Shown here piece after piece: positions 26,075 to 35,252 of a DNA stretch of 64,000 bases. Origin of the DNA: Nocardioides campestrisoli. Lineage in GTDB: Bacteria > Actinomycetota > Actinomycetes > Propionibacteriales > Nocardioidaceae. Both the position numbers and the translations under genes were made by a program. Position 1 is the first letter of the stretch, and each line of letters starts with the position of its first letter. A model generated the notes under the pieces. It was not told the origin of the DNA. It searched no databases and saw only the letters and a list, made by a program, of their open reading frames with translations. The DNA is taken from the NCBI RefSeq assembly GCF_013624435.2, contig NZ_CP061768.1, forward strand, positions 1,394,001-1,458,000, read 5' to 3'.

Positions 26075-26686
26075 ATGACCGACGCCAAGACGCATGCCGA
26101 CTTCTGGTTCGACCCGCTGTGCCCGTTCGCCTGGATCACCTCGCGGTGGATCCTGGAGGTGGAGAAGGTGCGCGACATCGAGGTGGTGTGGCACGTGATG
26201 AGCCTGGCCTACCTCAACCAGGACAAGGACATCCCGGACGAGTACCGGGAGATGCTGCAGCCCGCCTGGGGGCCGGTGCGGGTGTGTATCGCCGCCGAGC
26301 AGCGGCACGGCCGCAGGGTGCTGCTGCCGCTCTACACCGCCATGGGGGAGCGGATCCACGTCGGGGAGCAGCCGATCTCCCGTGAGCTGATCGCCGCCGC
26401 GGTCGCCGACGCCGGTCTCGAGGCCGACCTGGTCGACGCGATGGACGACCCGTCGTACGACGAGGCGGTGGCGCGCTCGCACCACGAGGGGATGGACCAG
26501 GTGGGCGACGAGGTCGGCACGCCGACCATCGCGATCGAGGGAGCCGCGTTCTTCGGCCCGGTGCTCTCGAAGATCCCGCGCGGCGAGGAGGCGGGTCAGC
26601 TCTGGGACGGCTGCGTCGCCGTCGCCAAGGTCCCCTACTTCTACGAGCTCAAGCGTTCGCGGACCGGGGAGCTCGACTTCAGCTGA
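26075..26686 (+). CDS. Rv2466c-like thioredoxin-fold oxidoreductase (mycothiol-dependent nitroreductase family)
   Basis: A 203-residue DsbA-type protein. It closely follows M. tuberculosis Rv2466c throughout: DFWFDPLCPF, WITSRWILEVEKVRDIEV, AWGPVRV, YTAMG, GTPTI and FFGPVLSKIPRGEEAG. Rv2466c uses mycothiol and reduces nitro prodrugs, with a CPWC site. Here the site is CPFA: Cys16 remains and the second Cys is Ala19. That would leave a one-cysteine (monothiol) mechanism with mycothiol. The gene is divergent from pepN, the same arrangement as in M. tuberculosis. Confidence 0.88.
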   Translation: MTDAKTHADFWFDPLCPFAWITSRWILEVEKVRDIEVVWHVMSLAYLNQDKDIPDEYREMLQPAWGPVRVCIAAEQRHGRRVLLPLYTAMGERIHVGEQPISRELIAAAVADAGLEADLVDAMDDPSYDEAVARSHHEGMDQVGDEVGTPTIAIEGAAFFGPVLSKIPRGEEAGQLWDGCVAVAKVPYFYELKRSRTGELDFS

Positions 26687-26714
26687 CCCGCCGGCCCGGC
26701 CGAGGGGTTCGGGC

Positions 26715-27410
26715 TCAGGAGCCGGCTGCGGTGACGGCTGCCGAGGTCGTCACCGCGGCGGTGATCGCCGCCGTCGAGGCCGCGACGGCGTCCCGCACGC
26801 CCTGGGCCGCCCAGCTCCCCTCGGCGATGGCCTTGGCCCGCTTCCGCACCTCGCGGGAGCTCAGCGCTCCGCGGTCCACCACTCGGTGGGCCTGGTCCAC
26901 CGCGGAGAGCAGGGCGATCAGGCTCGCCGTGCGAGGGTCCGGCTGGGCACCGCCGACCAGGCACCGCTGCAGCCCGGCGCGGACCTCCTGCTCGTGCCGC
27001 AGGTCCGCGGCCGGCCAGGTGCGGCTGGGAAAGAGCCCCAGCACGCGCGTCTCCCGCTCCTCCAGGATGCCCCGCGCCACGAGCCGTCGCTGCAGCTCCT
27101 CGCGCGTCCCCTTGCCGAGGCGGCCGACGAGGTCCGACGCGGTGCGCGGCTTCTCCGAGACGGTCTGCCAGGCCTGCGCCAGCAGTGGGTCGGGCCGCTC
27201 CTGGGACCGGGGCTGACGCGCGTGCACCCGGGGGGTGTGCAGGAGGCCGCGCTTCTCCTCGACCTCGACCGCCTCGTCGAGCGCCAGCTCCACGAGCAGC
27301 GCGCCGCCGAACAGCGGGCGGGACTGGGAGGAGGCGGCGAGCCGGCCCTTCTCGTCGTCCATGAGCAGCAGCATCAGGTCCTCGGCGACCAGGGTGGGGG
27401 TCTCGGGCAT
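26715..27410 (-). CDS. GPP34 (GOLPH3/Vps74-like) phosphoprotein-family protein
   Basis: A 231-residue protein. The N-terminus TLVAEDLMLLLMDDEKGRL, then GGALLVELALDEAVEV and the mid-region LLAQAWQTVSEKP with WPAADLRHEQEVR, are those of the GOLPH3 fold, which in eukaryotes binds phosphatidylinositol-4-phosphate and retains glycosyltransferases. Actinobacteria carry several such proteins with no settled role. A TAGGGT leaderless box stands 6 nt before the ATG. The C-terminus is Ala/Thr-rich. Divergent from metG. Confidence 0.85.
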   Translation of the reverse strand: MPETPTLVAEDLMLLLMDDEKGRLAASSQSRPLFGGALLVELALDEAVEVEEKRGLLHTPRVHARQPRSQERPDPLLAQAWQTVSEKPRTASDLVGRLGKGTREELQRRLVARGILEERETRVLGLFPSRTWPAADLRHEQEVRAGLQRCLVGGAQPDPRTASLIALLSAVDQAHRVVDRGALSSREVRKRAKAIAEGSWAAQGVRDAVAASTAAITAAVTTSAAVTAAGS

Positions 27411-27416
27411 GGGGCG

Positions 27417-27422
27417 ACCCTA
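27417..27422 (-). promoter_or_regulatory. Leaderless -10 box of the GPP34 gene
   Basis: ACCCTA on plus, TAGGGT on minus, 6 nt before ATG 27410. Confidence 0.6.
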
Positions 27423-27452
27423 GCCGCGGCGGCTCGGCTCGAGGAACGTCAC

Positions 27453-27458
27453 TAGGAT
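27453..27458 (+). promoter_or_regulatory. Leaderless -10 box of metG
   Basis: TAGGAT 6 nt before ATG 27465. No T-box or other riboswitch leader is possible with this arrangement. Confidence 0.6.
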
Positions 27459-27464
27459 CGGGAC

Positions 27465-29255
27465 ATGAGCAAAGTCCTCTCCGCAGTTGCCTGGCCGTAC
27501 GCGAACGGCCCGCGCCACATCGGCCACGTGGCCGGGTTCGGCGTGCCCTCCGACGTCTTCAGTCGGTACATGCGGATGACGGGCCACGACGTGCTCATGG
27601 TCTCCGGCTCCGACGAGCACGGCACGCCGATCCTGATCGCCGCCGACGAGGCCGGCATGACGCCCCAGCAGCTGGCCGACAAGAACCACCGGCTGATCGT
27701 GGAGGACCTGGTCGGGCTCGGCCTCTCCTACGACATGTACACCCGCACCACCACCCGCAACCACCACGCGGTGGTGCAGGAGATGTTCCGCGGGGTCTAC
27801 GAGAACGGCTACTTCGTCGAGCAGACGACGTACGGCGCGATCTCGCCGTCCACCGGCCGCACCCTGCCGGATCGCTACATCGAGGGCACCTGCCCGATCT
27901 GCGGCACCCCCGGCGCCCGCGGCGACCAGTGCGACGCCTGCGGCAACCAGCTGGACCCGCACGACCTGATCGACCCGGTCTCCCGGATCAACGGGGAGAC
28001 GCCGGAGTTCATCGAGACCCAGCACTTCTTCCTCGACCTGCCGGCCCTGGCCGAGGCGCTGGGGGAGTGGCTCGACGAGCGGGAGGCCTCGGGCACCTGG
28101 CGCCCCAACGTCATCAAGTTCTCCAAGAACATCCTCGCCGAGATCCGCCCGCGGGCGATGACCCGCGACATCGACTGGGGCATCGCGGTGCCCCTGGACG
28201 GCTGGCGCGAGAACCAGACGAAGAAGCTCTACGTCTGGTTCGACGCGGTGATCGGCTACCTCTCCGCCTCGATCGAGTGGGCGCGGCGCAGCGGCGACCC
28301 CGACGCCTGGCGCGCCTGGTGGAACGACCCGCGGGCGCTGTCGTACTACTTCATGGGCAAGGACAACATCACCTTCCACAGCCAGATCTGGCCGGCCGAG
28401 CTGCTGGCCTACAACGGCCAGGGCAGCAAGGGTGGTGCCGAGCACGAGTACGGCCGGCTCAACCTGCCCACCGAGGTGGTGAGCTCGGAGTTCCTCACGA
28501 TGGAGGGGCGCAAGTTCTCCTCCTCCAAGAAGGTCGTGATCTACGTCGCCGACCTGCTCTCGCGCTACCAGGCGGACGCCTTCCGGTACTTCGTCGCGGC
28601 CGCCGGCCCGGAGAACCAGGACTCCGACTTCTCCTGGTCGGAGTTCGTGCAGCGCACCAACTCCGAGCTGGTCGCCGGCTGGGGCAACCTGGTCAGCCGG
28701 ACCGCGACGCTGGTCGCCAAGAACTTCGGCCAGATCCCGGAGGCGGGTCCGCTCACCGACGAGGACCGACGGATCCTGGACCTCGTCGACGACGCGTTCG
28801 GGGTCGTGGGCGAGCAGATCGGCCGCAACCGGATGCGGCACGCGATCACCGAGGCGATGCGCACCGTGGGCGAGGTCAACAAGTACGTCACCGACTCCGA
28901 GCCGTGGAAGATCAAGGACGACCCGGAGCGCCTGGCCACCGTGCTGCACGTGATGGCCCAGTGCGTGCAGGACCTCAACACGCTGCTCAGCCCGTTCCTG
29001 CCGTTCACCGCCAACGAGGTGGACCGAGCCTTGGGCGGCCTCGGCGACGTGCAGCCGCTGCCGCGGATCGAGGAGGCCGAGGACCTGGACGGCGGGCCCG
29101 GCTACCCGGTGATCACCGGCGACTACACCGGCATCCGTCCGTGGCGTCGGCTCCCCGTGCGCCCGGGGACCCCGGTGGAGAAGCCGGCCCCCGTCTTCAC
29201 CAAGCTCGACCCTGCCGTGGTGGACGACGAGCTGGCCCGGCTGGGACTGGCCTGA
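27465..29255 (+). CDS. metG: Methionine--tRNA ligase
   Basis: A 596-residue class I synthetase. The HIGH motif is HIGH at 18-21, the zinc knuckle is [18 protein letters not shown] near residue 144, and the second signature KFSSS is at 350-354. The anticodon-binding helical domain follows; there is no C-terminal tRNA-binding (EMAP-like) domain. It charges both initiator and elongator tRNA-Met. The mRNA is probably leaderless. The stop overlaps the next ATG by 1 bp. Confidence 0.96.
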   Translation: MSKVLSAVAWPYANGPRHIGHVAGFGVPSDVFSRYMRMTGHDVLMVSGSDEHGTPILIAADEAGMTPQQLADKNHRLIVEDLVGLGLSYDMYTRTTTRNHHAVVQEMFRGVYENGYFVEQTTYGAISPSTGRTLPDRYIEGTCPICGTPGARGDQCDACGNQLDPHDLIDPVSRINGETPEFIETQHFFLDLPALAEALGEWLDEREASGTWRPNVIKFSKNILAEIRPRAMTRDIDWGIAVPLDGWRENQTKKLYVWFDAVIGYLSASIEWARRSGDPDAWRAWWNDPRALSYYFMGKDNITFHSQIWPAELLAYNGQGSKGGAEHEYGRLNLPTEVVSSEFLTMEGRKFSSSKKVVIYVADLLSRYQADAFRYFVAAAGPENQDSDFSWSEFVQRTNSELVAGWGNLVSRTATLVAKNFGQIPEAGPLTDEDRRILDLVDDAFGVVGEQIGRNRMRHAITEAMRTVGEVNKYVTDSEPWKIKDDPERLATVLHVMAQCVQDLNTLLSPFLPFTANEVDRALGGLGDVQPLPRIEEAEDLDGGPGYPVITGDYTGIRPWRRLPVRPGTPVEKPAPVFTKLDPAVVDDELARLGLA

Positions 29256-30151
29256 TGCTGCACCCCCAGGCCCGGGCCGCGCTCGAGGCGGCTGCCGGCG
29301 ACCAGCGGGTCTCCGACCCGGCCTTCGACGTCGAGGCGGAGCGGGCGCGGGACCGGGCCGCCGCGCTGGCCGGACCGCGCGAGCAGGTGGCGCAGGTGCG
29401 CGACCTGGAGGCGGCCGGTGTGCCGGTGCGCTTCTACCGCCCGGCCGTCGACCGGGTGCCGGCCCTGGTGGTCCACCTGCACGGGGGCGGCTTCGTGCTC
29501 AACGACGTCGAGGTCCACGACGCCTCGGCGCGCCGGCTGACCAACCGGACGGGGATGGCGGTGCTCAGCGTGGAGTACCGGCGTCCGCCCGAGCACCCGT
29601 TCCCCGCGGCGCCCGACGACGTCTCCGCGGTCACGGACTGGCTGGTCGCCGGCGGGCTCGAGGAGCTCGGTCTCGACCCGTCGACCCCGCTGCTGGCACA
29701 CGGCGACAGTGCCGGGGCCAACCTCGCCCTGGTGGCCGCGCTGCGGCACCCGGGACGGTTCGCGGCCCTGGCGCTGATCTACCCGTTCCTGGACCCCACC
29801 ATGGCGGGGGAGTCCTACCGCACCGAGGTGCAGGGCTTCGACCCCGCGGACGCTCGCTGGTACTGGGACCAGTACGCCGCGACGCCCGCCGACCTGGAGC
29901 ACCCGGACCTGGCCCCGCTGCGCTCGGACCGGCTCGGCACGCTGCCGCCCACGCTGGTGGTCACCGCCGAGCACGACCCGCTCCGGGACGAGGGCGAGCT
30001 GCTCGCCGGGCGGCTCGCCGAGCTCGGCGTGGAGGTCGTGGGGACCCGCTACCTCGGCATGCTGCACGGCTTCTGGCGCCACCCCGACGCCTACCACGCC
30101 GCCGAGCCCCTGATGCGTCAGGTGGCGGCCTTCCTGGGCCAGCACGTCTGA
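29255..30151 (+). CDS. Alpha/beta hydrolase, HSL-type esterase
   Basis: A 298-residue protein. HLHGGGFVL carries the oxyanion-hole HGGG, HGDSAGAN the nucleophilic Ser, TAEHDPLRDEG the catalytic Asp and LGMLHGFW the His, a complete hormone-sensitive-lipase triad. It should cleave short acyl esters; the natural substrate is not known. It is joined to metG by a TGATG overlap, so it is cotranscribed with it, but no functional link is obvious. Confidence 0.88.
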   Translation: MLHPQARAALEAAAGDQRVSDPAFDVEAERARDRAAALAGPREQVAQVRDLEAAGVPVRFYRPAVDRVPALVVHLHGGGFVLNDVEVHDASARRLTNRTGMAVLSVEYRRPPEHPFPAAPDDVSAVTDWLVAGGLEELGLDPSTPLLAHGDSAGANLALVAALRHPGRFAALALIYPFLDPTMAGESYRTEVQGFDPADARWYWDQYAATPADLEHPDLAPLRSDRLGTLPPTLVVTAEHDPLRDEGELLAGRLAELGVEVVGTRYLGMLHGFWRHPDAYHAAEPLMRQVAAFLGQHV

Positions 30152-30163
30152 GAGGATGTGGGC

Positions 30164-30670
30164 ATGCGCGTGCACCTCGGTTCTGACCATGCCGGCCTCG
30201 AGCTCAAGGACCACCTGATGAACTGGCTGGTCGACGCCGGCCACGAGGCGGTGGACCACGGACCGTTCGTCTACGACGCGGTCGACGACTACCCCGTCTT
30301 CTGCCTGCGGGCGGCCGAGGCGGTGGCCGCCGAGCGCGCCGAGGGCCAGATGAGCCTCGGCGTGGTGATCGGCGGCTCGGGCAACGGCGAGCAGATCGCC
30401 GCGAACAAGGTGATCGGGATCCGCTGCGCCCTGGCCTGGTCGGAGGAGACCGCGGCGCTGGCCAAGGAGCACAACGACGCCAACGTGGTCTCCGTGGGTG
30501 GTCGGATGCACACCCTGGAGGAGATGACCCGCTACGTCGAGGTCTTCCTCACCACCCCGTTCTCCGGCGACGAGCGGCACGTGCGCCGGATCGGCCAGAT
30601 GGCCGAGTACGAGCAGACCCGTGAGCTCCCGCCCCTGCCGGAGTCGGCGCTGACGGGGCCGGATGCCTGA
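30164..30670 (+). CDS. rpiB: Ribose-5-phosphate isomerase B
   Basis: A protein of 168 residues. The N-terminus MRVHLGSDHAGLELK and GGSGNGEQIAANKVIGIRCA identify the RpiB/LacAB family; the usual catalytic Cys position in GTG(I/C)G is Ser/Gly here (GGSGNGE), as in other actinobacterial RpiB. It interconverts ribose-5-phosphate and ribulose-5-phosphate. ATG 30164 has AGAGGA 9 nt upstream; a GTG two codons earlier is less likely. It overlaps nei by 8 bp, the order also found in M. tuberculosis. Confidence 0.9.
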   Translation: MRVHLGSDHAGLELKDHLMNWLVDAGHEAVDHGPFVYDAVDDYPVFCLRAAEAVAAERAEGQMSLGVVIGGSGNGEQIAANKVIGIRCALAWSEETAALAKEHNDANVVSVGGRMHTLEEMTRYVEVFLTTPFSGDERHVRRIGQMAEYEQTRELPPLPESALTGPDA

Positions 30671-31550
30671 GGGGCACACCCTGCGTCGGCTCGCCGACGA
30701 CCTCAGTGCCACCTTCGCCGGCCGCCGCGTCGGCGTCAGCAGCCCCCAGGGCCGGTTCGCCGTCGAGGCGCGTCAGCTCGACGGCGAGGTGCTGGTCGGC
30801 GCTGACTCGGCCGGCAAGCACCTGTTCCTGGAGTTCCCCGGCGACCGGTTCGTGCACATCCACCTCGGGCTGATCGGCGGCTTCGCGGTGCACCCCGAGG
30901 CCGCGGGCGTGCCACCCCCGGTCGGGCAGGTGCGGCTGCGCCTGGTCGCCGAGGCCGAGCCGGACCGGTCTCCGGCGTACGCCGACCTGCGCGGCGCCAC
31001 CCGCTGCGACCTGGTCGGCGCGGAGGCCGTCGACTCGGTGCTCGCCCGGCTGGGGCCCGACCCGTTGCGACCGGACGCCGACCCGGACCGGGCCTGGCAG
31101 AAGATCCGGCGCAGCCGCAAGCCGATCGGCGAGCTGCTCCTGGACCAGTCGGTCCTGGCCGGCGTGGGCAACGTCTACCGGGCCGAGGTCCTGTTCCGCC
31201 AGCGTCTGCACCCGCTGCGCCCGGCCGACACCCTGCGCAGCGGCCAGTTCCTGGCGATCTGGCGCGACCTGGTGGAGCTGATGGCCGAGGGCGTGCGGCT
31301 CGGCCGGATCGACACCGTGCGCCCCGAGCACACGCCCGAGGCGATGGGCCGGCCGCCCCGGCGCGACGACCACGGCGGCGAGGTCTACGTCTACCGGAGG
31401 ACCGGCCAGCCGTGCCTGGTGTGCGGCACCCGGGTGCGCACCGAGCCGCTGGCGGGACGCAACTCGTTCTGGTGCCCCCGATGTCAGCCGTCATTCAGGT
31501 CGCGGGCCCTAGGCTCTGGGGCAATCGCACGCAAGGACTCCCATGGCTGA
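30663..31550 (+). CDS. nei: Fpg/Nei-family DNA glycosylase (endonuclease VIII)
   Basis: A 295-residue base-excision repair enzyme. MPEGHT supplies catalytic Pro2 and Glu3, and SAGKHLF the conserved Lys. IGELLLDQSVLAGVGNVYRAEVLF is the helix-two-turn-helix (about 158-180), and the zinc finger CLVCG...FWCPRC begins at residue 251. It removes oxidised pyrimidines and nicks the strand. The sequence tracks M. tuberculosis Rv2464c. It overlaps rpiB upstream and the phosphatase gene downstream by 8 bp each. The 19 residues after the zinc finger are extra. Confidence 0.92.
   Translation: MPEGHTLRRLADDLSATFAGRRVGVSSPQGRFAVEARQLDGEVLVGADSAGKHLFLEFPGDRFVHIHLGLIGGFAVHPEAAGVPPPVGQVRLRLVAEAEPDRSPAYADLRGATRCDLVGAEAVDSVLARLGPDPLRPDADPDRAWQKIRRSRKPIGELLLDQSVLAGVGNVYRAEVLFRQRLHPLRPADTLRSGQFLAIWRDLVELMAEGVRLGRIDTVRPEHTPEAMGRPPRRDDHGGEVYVYRRTGQPCLVCGTRVRTEPLAGRNSFWCPRCQPSFRSRALGSGAIARKDSHG
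31510..31515 (+). promoter_or_regulatory. -10 element for the SpoIIE-type phosphatase gene
   Basis: TAGGCT inside the 3' end of nei, with a leader of about 20 nt and AAGGA before ATG 31543. Confidence 0.5.
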
Positions 31551-32631
31551 AGCGAACTCGGTGCTCTCCGCGTCCGCCCGACGCGTCCGGCAGCACTACC
31601 ACCGGGCTGTGCGCACCGGCATGTCCGAGCAGCTGGTGCTGCTCGTGGTGGTGACGCTGCTGATGGCGGCGGCCATCGTCGGCGTGCCCGACTACGCCCC
31701 GCTGATCCTGATGGTGCTGCCGATGGCGGTGGCCAGCCTGGTGCTCGGGCCGCGCCAGCTGCCGTGGTTCATCGTCTTCGTCCTGCTGACCCTGGCCGTG
31801 ACCGTGACCCAGCAGCCCGACATCACGGTCCGGGTGGCGGTGACCGTCGCCGTGCTCTTCGTGCTCGGTTTCATCGTGCTGCTGGCCTCCTTCCGCCGGT
31901 CGACCCTGGGGGTGGCGGGGGTGATGGGGGAGTCGATGCTCGTGGACCTGCGAGACCGGATCCTCAAGCAGGGTGCGATCCCGACGCTCCCCGCCCGGTG
32001 GAACGTGGCCTGGGAGCTCCGCTCGGCCGGGGGGACGGCCTTCGCCGGCGACTTCGTGGTGGCCAGCCGCTCGCGCGACCGTCTCGAGCTGGCGGTGGTC
32101 GACGTCTCCGGCAAGGGCGAGGACGCCGGCACGCGGGCGCTGCTGCTCTCCGGAGCCTTCGGTGGACTGCTCGGGGCCATGTCACCGGCACAGTTCCTCC
32201 CTGCTGCCAACGACTACCTGCTGCGGCAGGCGTGGGAGGAGGGCTTCGCCACGGCGATCCACCTCTCCCTGGACCTGGCCACCGGCCACTTCGAGCTCCG
32301 TTCGGCCGGCCACCCGCCGGCGGCCGTGCACGACGCGGGCACCGGACGCTGGGGCGTGGTCGTGGCCGACGGCCCGCTGCTGGGACTGATCGAGGACGCC
32401 ACCTACCCCTCGACCGCCGGGGTGATGCGGCCCGGCGACGCGATGCTGCTCTACACCGACGGGCTGGTGGAGGAGCGTGGCCGGGACATCAGCCTGGGCA
32501 TCGACCGGATGCTGGGGCAGGCCGAGCGGATCCTGCGCGGCGACTTCGAGGACGGGGCGGCGCGGCTGATCGACGCGCTGGGCTCGCCCGACGACGACCG
32601 GGCGCTGCTGATGGTGCACCGGCGCCCCTGA
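31543..32631 (+). CDS. Membrane-anchored SpoIIE/PPM-type serine phosphatase
   Basis: A 362-residue protein. Four hydrophobic helices fill residues 29-124, and the catalytic domain follows at about 150-360: AGGTAFAGDFVVA, AVVDVSGKGEDAG (metal-binding Asp), GHPPAAVHD and LLYTDGLVEERG. Such enzymes usually dephosphorylate anti-anti-sigma factors in partner-switching systems; no sigma-factor partner is nearby, so the target is elsewhere. There are no PAS or GAF sensor domains; the membrane part may be the sensor. Confidence 0.88.
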   Translation: MAEANSVLSASARRVRQHYHRAVRTGMSEQLVLLVVVTLLMAAAIVGVPDYAPLILMVLPMAVASLVLGPRQLPWFIVFVLLTLAVTVTQQPDITVRVAVTVAVLFVLGFIVLLASFRRSTLGVAGVMGESMLVDLRDRILKQGAIPTLPARWNVAWELRSAGGTAFAGDFVVASRSRDRLELAVVDVSGKGEDAGTRALLLSGAFGGLLGAMSPAQFLPAANDYLLRQAWEEGFATAIHLSLDLATGHFELRSAGHPPAAVHDAGTGRWGVVVADGPLLGLIEDATYPSTAGVMRPGDAMLLYTDGLVEERGRDISLGIDRMLGQAERILRGDFEDGAARLIDALGSPDDDRALLMVHRRP

Positions 32632-32754
32632 TCGGCGCGGGGGTCCGGCGCGAGATGCAGGGCCGGTGGCCTCGGTTACGAGCCTCGCCGCGGATGTGGC
32701 AACATGGCTGCGCGCATCGTCGGCGGTGGATTCCACCCGTCCTCAGGCGCGCAC
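32632..32754 (+). other. Gap before the tRNA genes
   Basis: 123 bp with no gene. It must hold the tRNA promoter, but I see no convincing -35/-10 pair. Confidence 0.4.
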
Positions 32755-32825
32755 GCGGATGTAGCTCAATGGTAGAGCCTCAGTCTTCCAAACTGATTAC
32801 GCGGGTTCGATTCCCGTCATCCGCT
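32755..32825 (+). tRNA. tRNA-Gly (anticodon TCC)
   Basis: 71-nt cloverleaf. Acceptor GCGGATG pairs with CATCCGC, and the anticodon stem TCAGT/ACTGA encloses loop CTTCCAA with anticodon TCC. The T-loop is TTCGATT. CCA is encoded directly after the discriminator T (32826-32828). Confidence 0.95.
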
Positions 32826-32864
32826 CCAAGGAGCTCTCGGCCGCCTCGGGCGGGGGCGCTTTGG

Positions 32865-32937
32865 CGGGGCGTAGCGTAGTGGCTAGCGCGCCTGCTTTGG
32901 GAGCAGGAGACCGCAGGTTCGAGTCCTGTCGCCCCGA
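32865..32937 (+). tRNA. tRNA-Pro (anticodon TGG)
   Basis: 73-nt cloverleaf. Acceptor CGGGGCG pairs with CGCCCCG, and the anticodon stem CCTGC/GCAGG encloses loop TTTGGGA with anticodon TGG. CCA is not encoded (ACTC follows). It lies 39 nt after tRNA-Gly and 79 nt before tig, probably one precursor with tRNA-Gly. Confidence 0.95.
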
Positions 32938-33016
32938 CTCCCACCACGTCGTACCACGTCATTCCACCCGTGCTTCAGCCAGAAGCCCACGTAGCCCCCG
33001 ATGAAGGAGAACACCT

Positions 33017-34432
33017 GTGAAGAGCGCCGTCGAGAACTTGAGCCCGACCCGGGCCAAGCTGACTGTCGAGGTGCCCTTCGAGGAGCTCAAGCCGAGCCTC
33101 GACGCGGCGTACAAGAAGATCGCCCAGCAGATCAACGTTCCCGGCTTCCGCCGGGGCAAGGTGCCCGCCGCGGTGATCGACCGCCAGGTCGGCCGCGGCG
33201 TGGTCCTCGACGAGGCCGTCAACCAGGTCGTTCCCGCCAAGTACATCGAGGCCATGCAGTCCGCCGGCCTGGAGCCGCTGGCCCAGCCCGAGATCGAGGT
33301 CACCCGCCTCGAGGACAACGACATCCTCGTCTTCACCGCCGAGGTGGACGTCAAGCCCCAGTTCGACCTCCCCGACTACGAGGGCGTCGAGGCCCAGGTC
33401 GAGGACGTCGAGGTCACCGACGCCGACGTCGAGGAGCAGGTGGAGGCGCTCCGCGAGCGCTTCGGCACCCTGGTCGACGTCGACCGGGCGGCGGCCGAGG
33501 GCGACTTCGTCACCATCGACCTGCGCGCGGCCCAGGACGGCGAGACCGTCGAGGGCGGCGAGGTCTCCGGGATGTCCTACAAGGTCGGTCGCGGCGGCAT
33601 GCTCGACGGCCTCGACGAGGCCCTGGTCGGCATGAGCGCCGACGAGGAGAAGACGTTCGACTCCCAGCTCGTCGGCGGCGACCTGGTCGGCCAGGACGTC
33701 GAGGTGACCGTCAAGGTGACCGGCGTCCAGGAGCAGCAGCTGCCCGAGCTCGACGACGAGTTCGCCCAGATGGCCTCGGAGTTCGACACCGTCGAGGAGC
33801 TCACCGCCGACGTGCGCGAGCGGCTCGGCCGGGGCAAGCGCCTGGAGCAGGCTGCGGCCGCCCGCGACGCCGTCCTGGAGGCGCTGCTGGAGAAGGTCTC
33901 CATCCCGCTGCCCGACGACCTGGTCACCGACGAGCTCAACGCCCGCCGGCAGAACATCGAGCAGCAGCTGGTCTTCGCCGGCCTGACGATGGAGAAGTAC
34001 CTCGAGGACGAGGGCCAGACCACCGAGGAGTTCGAGGCGGACCTCGACCGTCGGGTCCGCGACGCGATCACCGCGCAGTTCCTGCTCGACGCGATCGCCA
34101 AGAAGGAGGAGCTGGGGGTCGACCAGAACGACCTGTCCCAGCACATGGTGATGCGCGCCCAGCAGTCCGGCCAGGACCCGCAGGAGTTCGCGAACCACAT
34201 GTTCGAGCACAACCACATCCCGGACCTGGTCCAGGAGATCCTGCGCGGCAAGGCCCTGGCGCAGGTGGTGGAGACCGCGGTGGTCAAGGACGCCTCCGGC
34301 GACGTGGTCGACCTGAAGAACCTCCGCCCGGACGGCTCGGTGGGCGAGCCCGCCGCCGCGCCCGAGGCCGAGGAGCAGGACGCCGAGACCGACGACTCCG
34401 CCGAGGAGCCGAAGGAAGACGACAAGGCCTGA
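33017..34432 (+). CDS. tig: Trigger factor
   Basis: A 471-residue ribosome-bound chaperone. The ribosome-docking signature GFRRGKVP is at 43-50, the FKBP-type isomerase domain at about 150-245 ([27 protein letters not shown]), and the C-terminal helical arms follow. The final 45 residues are an acidic Glu/Asp/Ala tail. GTG 33017 follows AAGGAGA at good spacing. It stands just upstream of the clpP pair, as in most actinobacteria, tying folding of new chains to their degradation. A strong hairpin ends the gene. Confidence 0.95.
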   Translation: MKSAVENLSPTRAKLTVEVPFEELKPSLDAAYKKIAQQINVPGFRRGKVPAAVIDRQVGRGVVLDEAVNQVVPAKYIEAMQSAGLEPLAQPEIEVTRLEDNDILVFTAEVDVKPQFDLPDYEGVEAQVEDVEVTDADVEEQVEALRERFGTLVDVDRAAAEGDFVTIDLRAAQDGETVEGGEVSGMSYKVGRGGMLDGLDEALVGMSADEEKTFDSQLVGGDLVGQDVEVTVKVTGVQEQQLPELDDEFAQMASEFDTVEELTADVRERLGRGKRLEQAAAARDAVLEALLEKVSIPLPDDLVTDELNARRQNIEQQLVFAGLTMEKYLEDEGQTTEEFEADLDRRVRDAITAQFLLDAIAKKEELGVDQNDLSQHMVMRAQQSGQDPQEFANHMFEHNHIPDLVQEILRGKALAQVVETAVVKDASGDVVDLKNLRPDGSVGEPAAAPEAEEQDAETDDSAEEPKEDDKA

Positions 34433-34450
34433 CCGGACCCCCGGCGGCCT

Positions 34451-34501
34451 CGAGGCCCCCGTCGCGCCCCTTCTCCGGAGGGGCTCGCGACGGGGGCCTC
34501 G
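34451..34501 (+). terminator. Terminator hairpin after tig
   Basis: Perfect 16-bp arms (CGAGGCCCCCGTCGCG and its complement) enclosing a smaller CCCC/GGGG stem, 18 bp after the tig stop. It separates tig from clpP1P2. Confidence 0.8.
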
Positions 34502-34527
34502 TCGTGTGCGTCCCGCGTCGTCCGCGC

Positions 34528-34545
34528 TGTGCGCTGTGGGCGAAC
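34528..34545 (+). promoter_or_regulatory. ClgR-like operator upstream of clpP1
   Basis: TGTGCGCTGTGGGCGAAC fits the CGCy-n3-rGCGaac core of ClgR sites known ahead of clpP1P2 in corynebacteria, streptomycetes and mycobacteria. It lies about 38 bp before the clpP1 -10 box, a suitable place for an activator. Confidence 0.5.
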
Positions 34546-34583
34546 AGAGGGCGATATGCCGTGGAACTGTCGGTGCCACGGGC

Positions 34584-34589
34584 TAGGGT
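34584..34589 (+). promoter_or_regulatory. Leaderless -10 box of clpP1
   Basis: TAGGGT 7 nt before GTG 34597. Confidence 0.6.
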
Positions 34590-34596
34590 CACAGGC

Positions 34597-35250
34597 GTGA
34601 ACCCGAACTCCAGTGCTCCCCAGATCGCACCGCAGATGAACGGTGGCGGTTCCTACGGGCTCGACGACCACATCTACCAGCGGCTGCTCAAGGAGCGGAT
34701 CGTCTTCCTCGGTTCCGAGGTGCGCGACCAGAACGCGAACGCGATCTGCGCCCAGCTGCTGCTGCTGTCGGCGGAGGACCCGGAAGCCGACATCTTCCTC
34801 CACATCAACAGCCCCGGTGGCTCCGTGGACGCCGGCATGGCGATCTACGACACCATGAACTACATCCCCAACGACGTGGCGACCGTGGGCATGGGCCTGG
34901 CCGCCTCGATGGGGCAGTTCCTGCTCTGCGCCGGCACCAAGGGCAAGCGCTACGCCCTGCCGCACGCGCGGATCATGATGCACCAGCCCTCCTCCGGGAT
35001 GGGCGGCTCGGCGTCGGACATCAAGATCCAGGCGCAGCAGTCGCTGCACATCAAGAAGGTGCTCCTCGAGCTGATCGCCCAGCACACCGGCCAGAGCGTC
35101 GAGCAGGTGGAGGCGGACGCGGACCGCGACCGCTGGTTCACCGCCGACCAGGCTCTCGAGTACGGGCTGGTCGACCAGGTGATCAAGAGCGCCCGCGAGG
35201 CCGCCGACGAGGGTCGTCCGGCCCACTCCTCCGACTCCGACAAGGACTGA
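34597..35250 (+). CDS. clpP1: ATP-dependent Clp protease proteolytic subunit 1
   Basis: A 217-residue serine protease. The triad is Ser104 (GLAASMGQ), His129 (ARIMMHQP) and Asp178 (DRDRWFTA), with HINSPGGSV for the substrate groove. The first 20 residues are Pro/Asn/Gly-rich and are probably a processed propeptide. Actinobacterial ClpP1 and ClpP2 form a mixed double ring that works with ClpX and ClpC1. GTG is set by the leaderless TAGGGT. Only 2 bp separate it from clpP2. Confidence 0.95.
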   Translation: MNPNSSAPQIAPQMNGGGSYGLDDHIYQRLLKERIVFLGSEVRDQNANAICAQLLLLSAEDPEADIFLHINSPGGSVDAGMAIYDTMNYIPNDVATVGMGLAASMGQFLLCAGTKGKRYALPHARIMMHQPSSGMGGSASDIKIQAQQSLHIKKVLLELIAQHTGQSVEQVEADADRDRWFTADQALEYGLVDQVIKSAREAADEGRPAHSSDSDKD

Positions 35251-35252
35251 CA

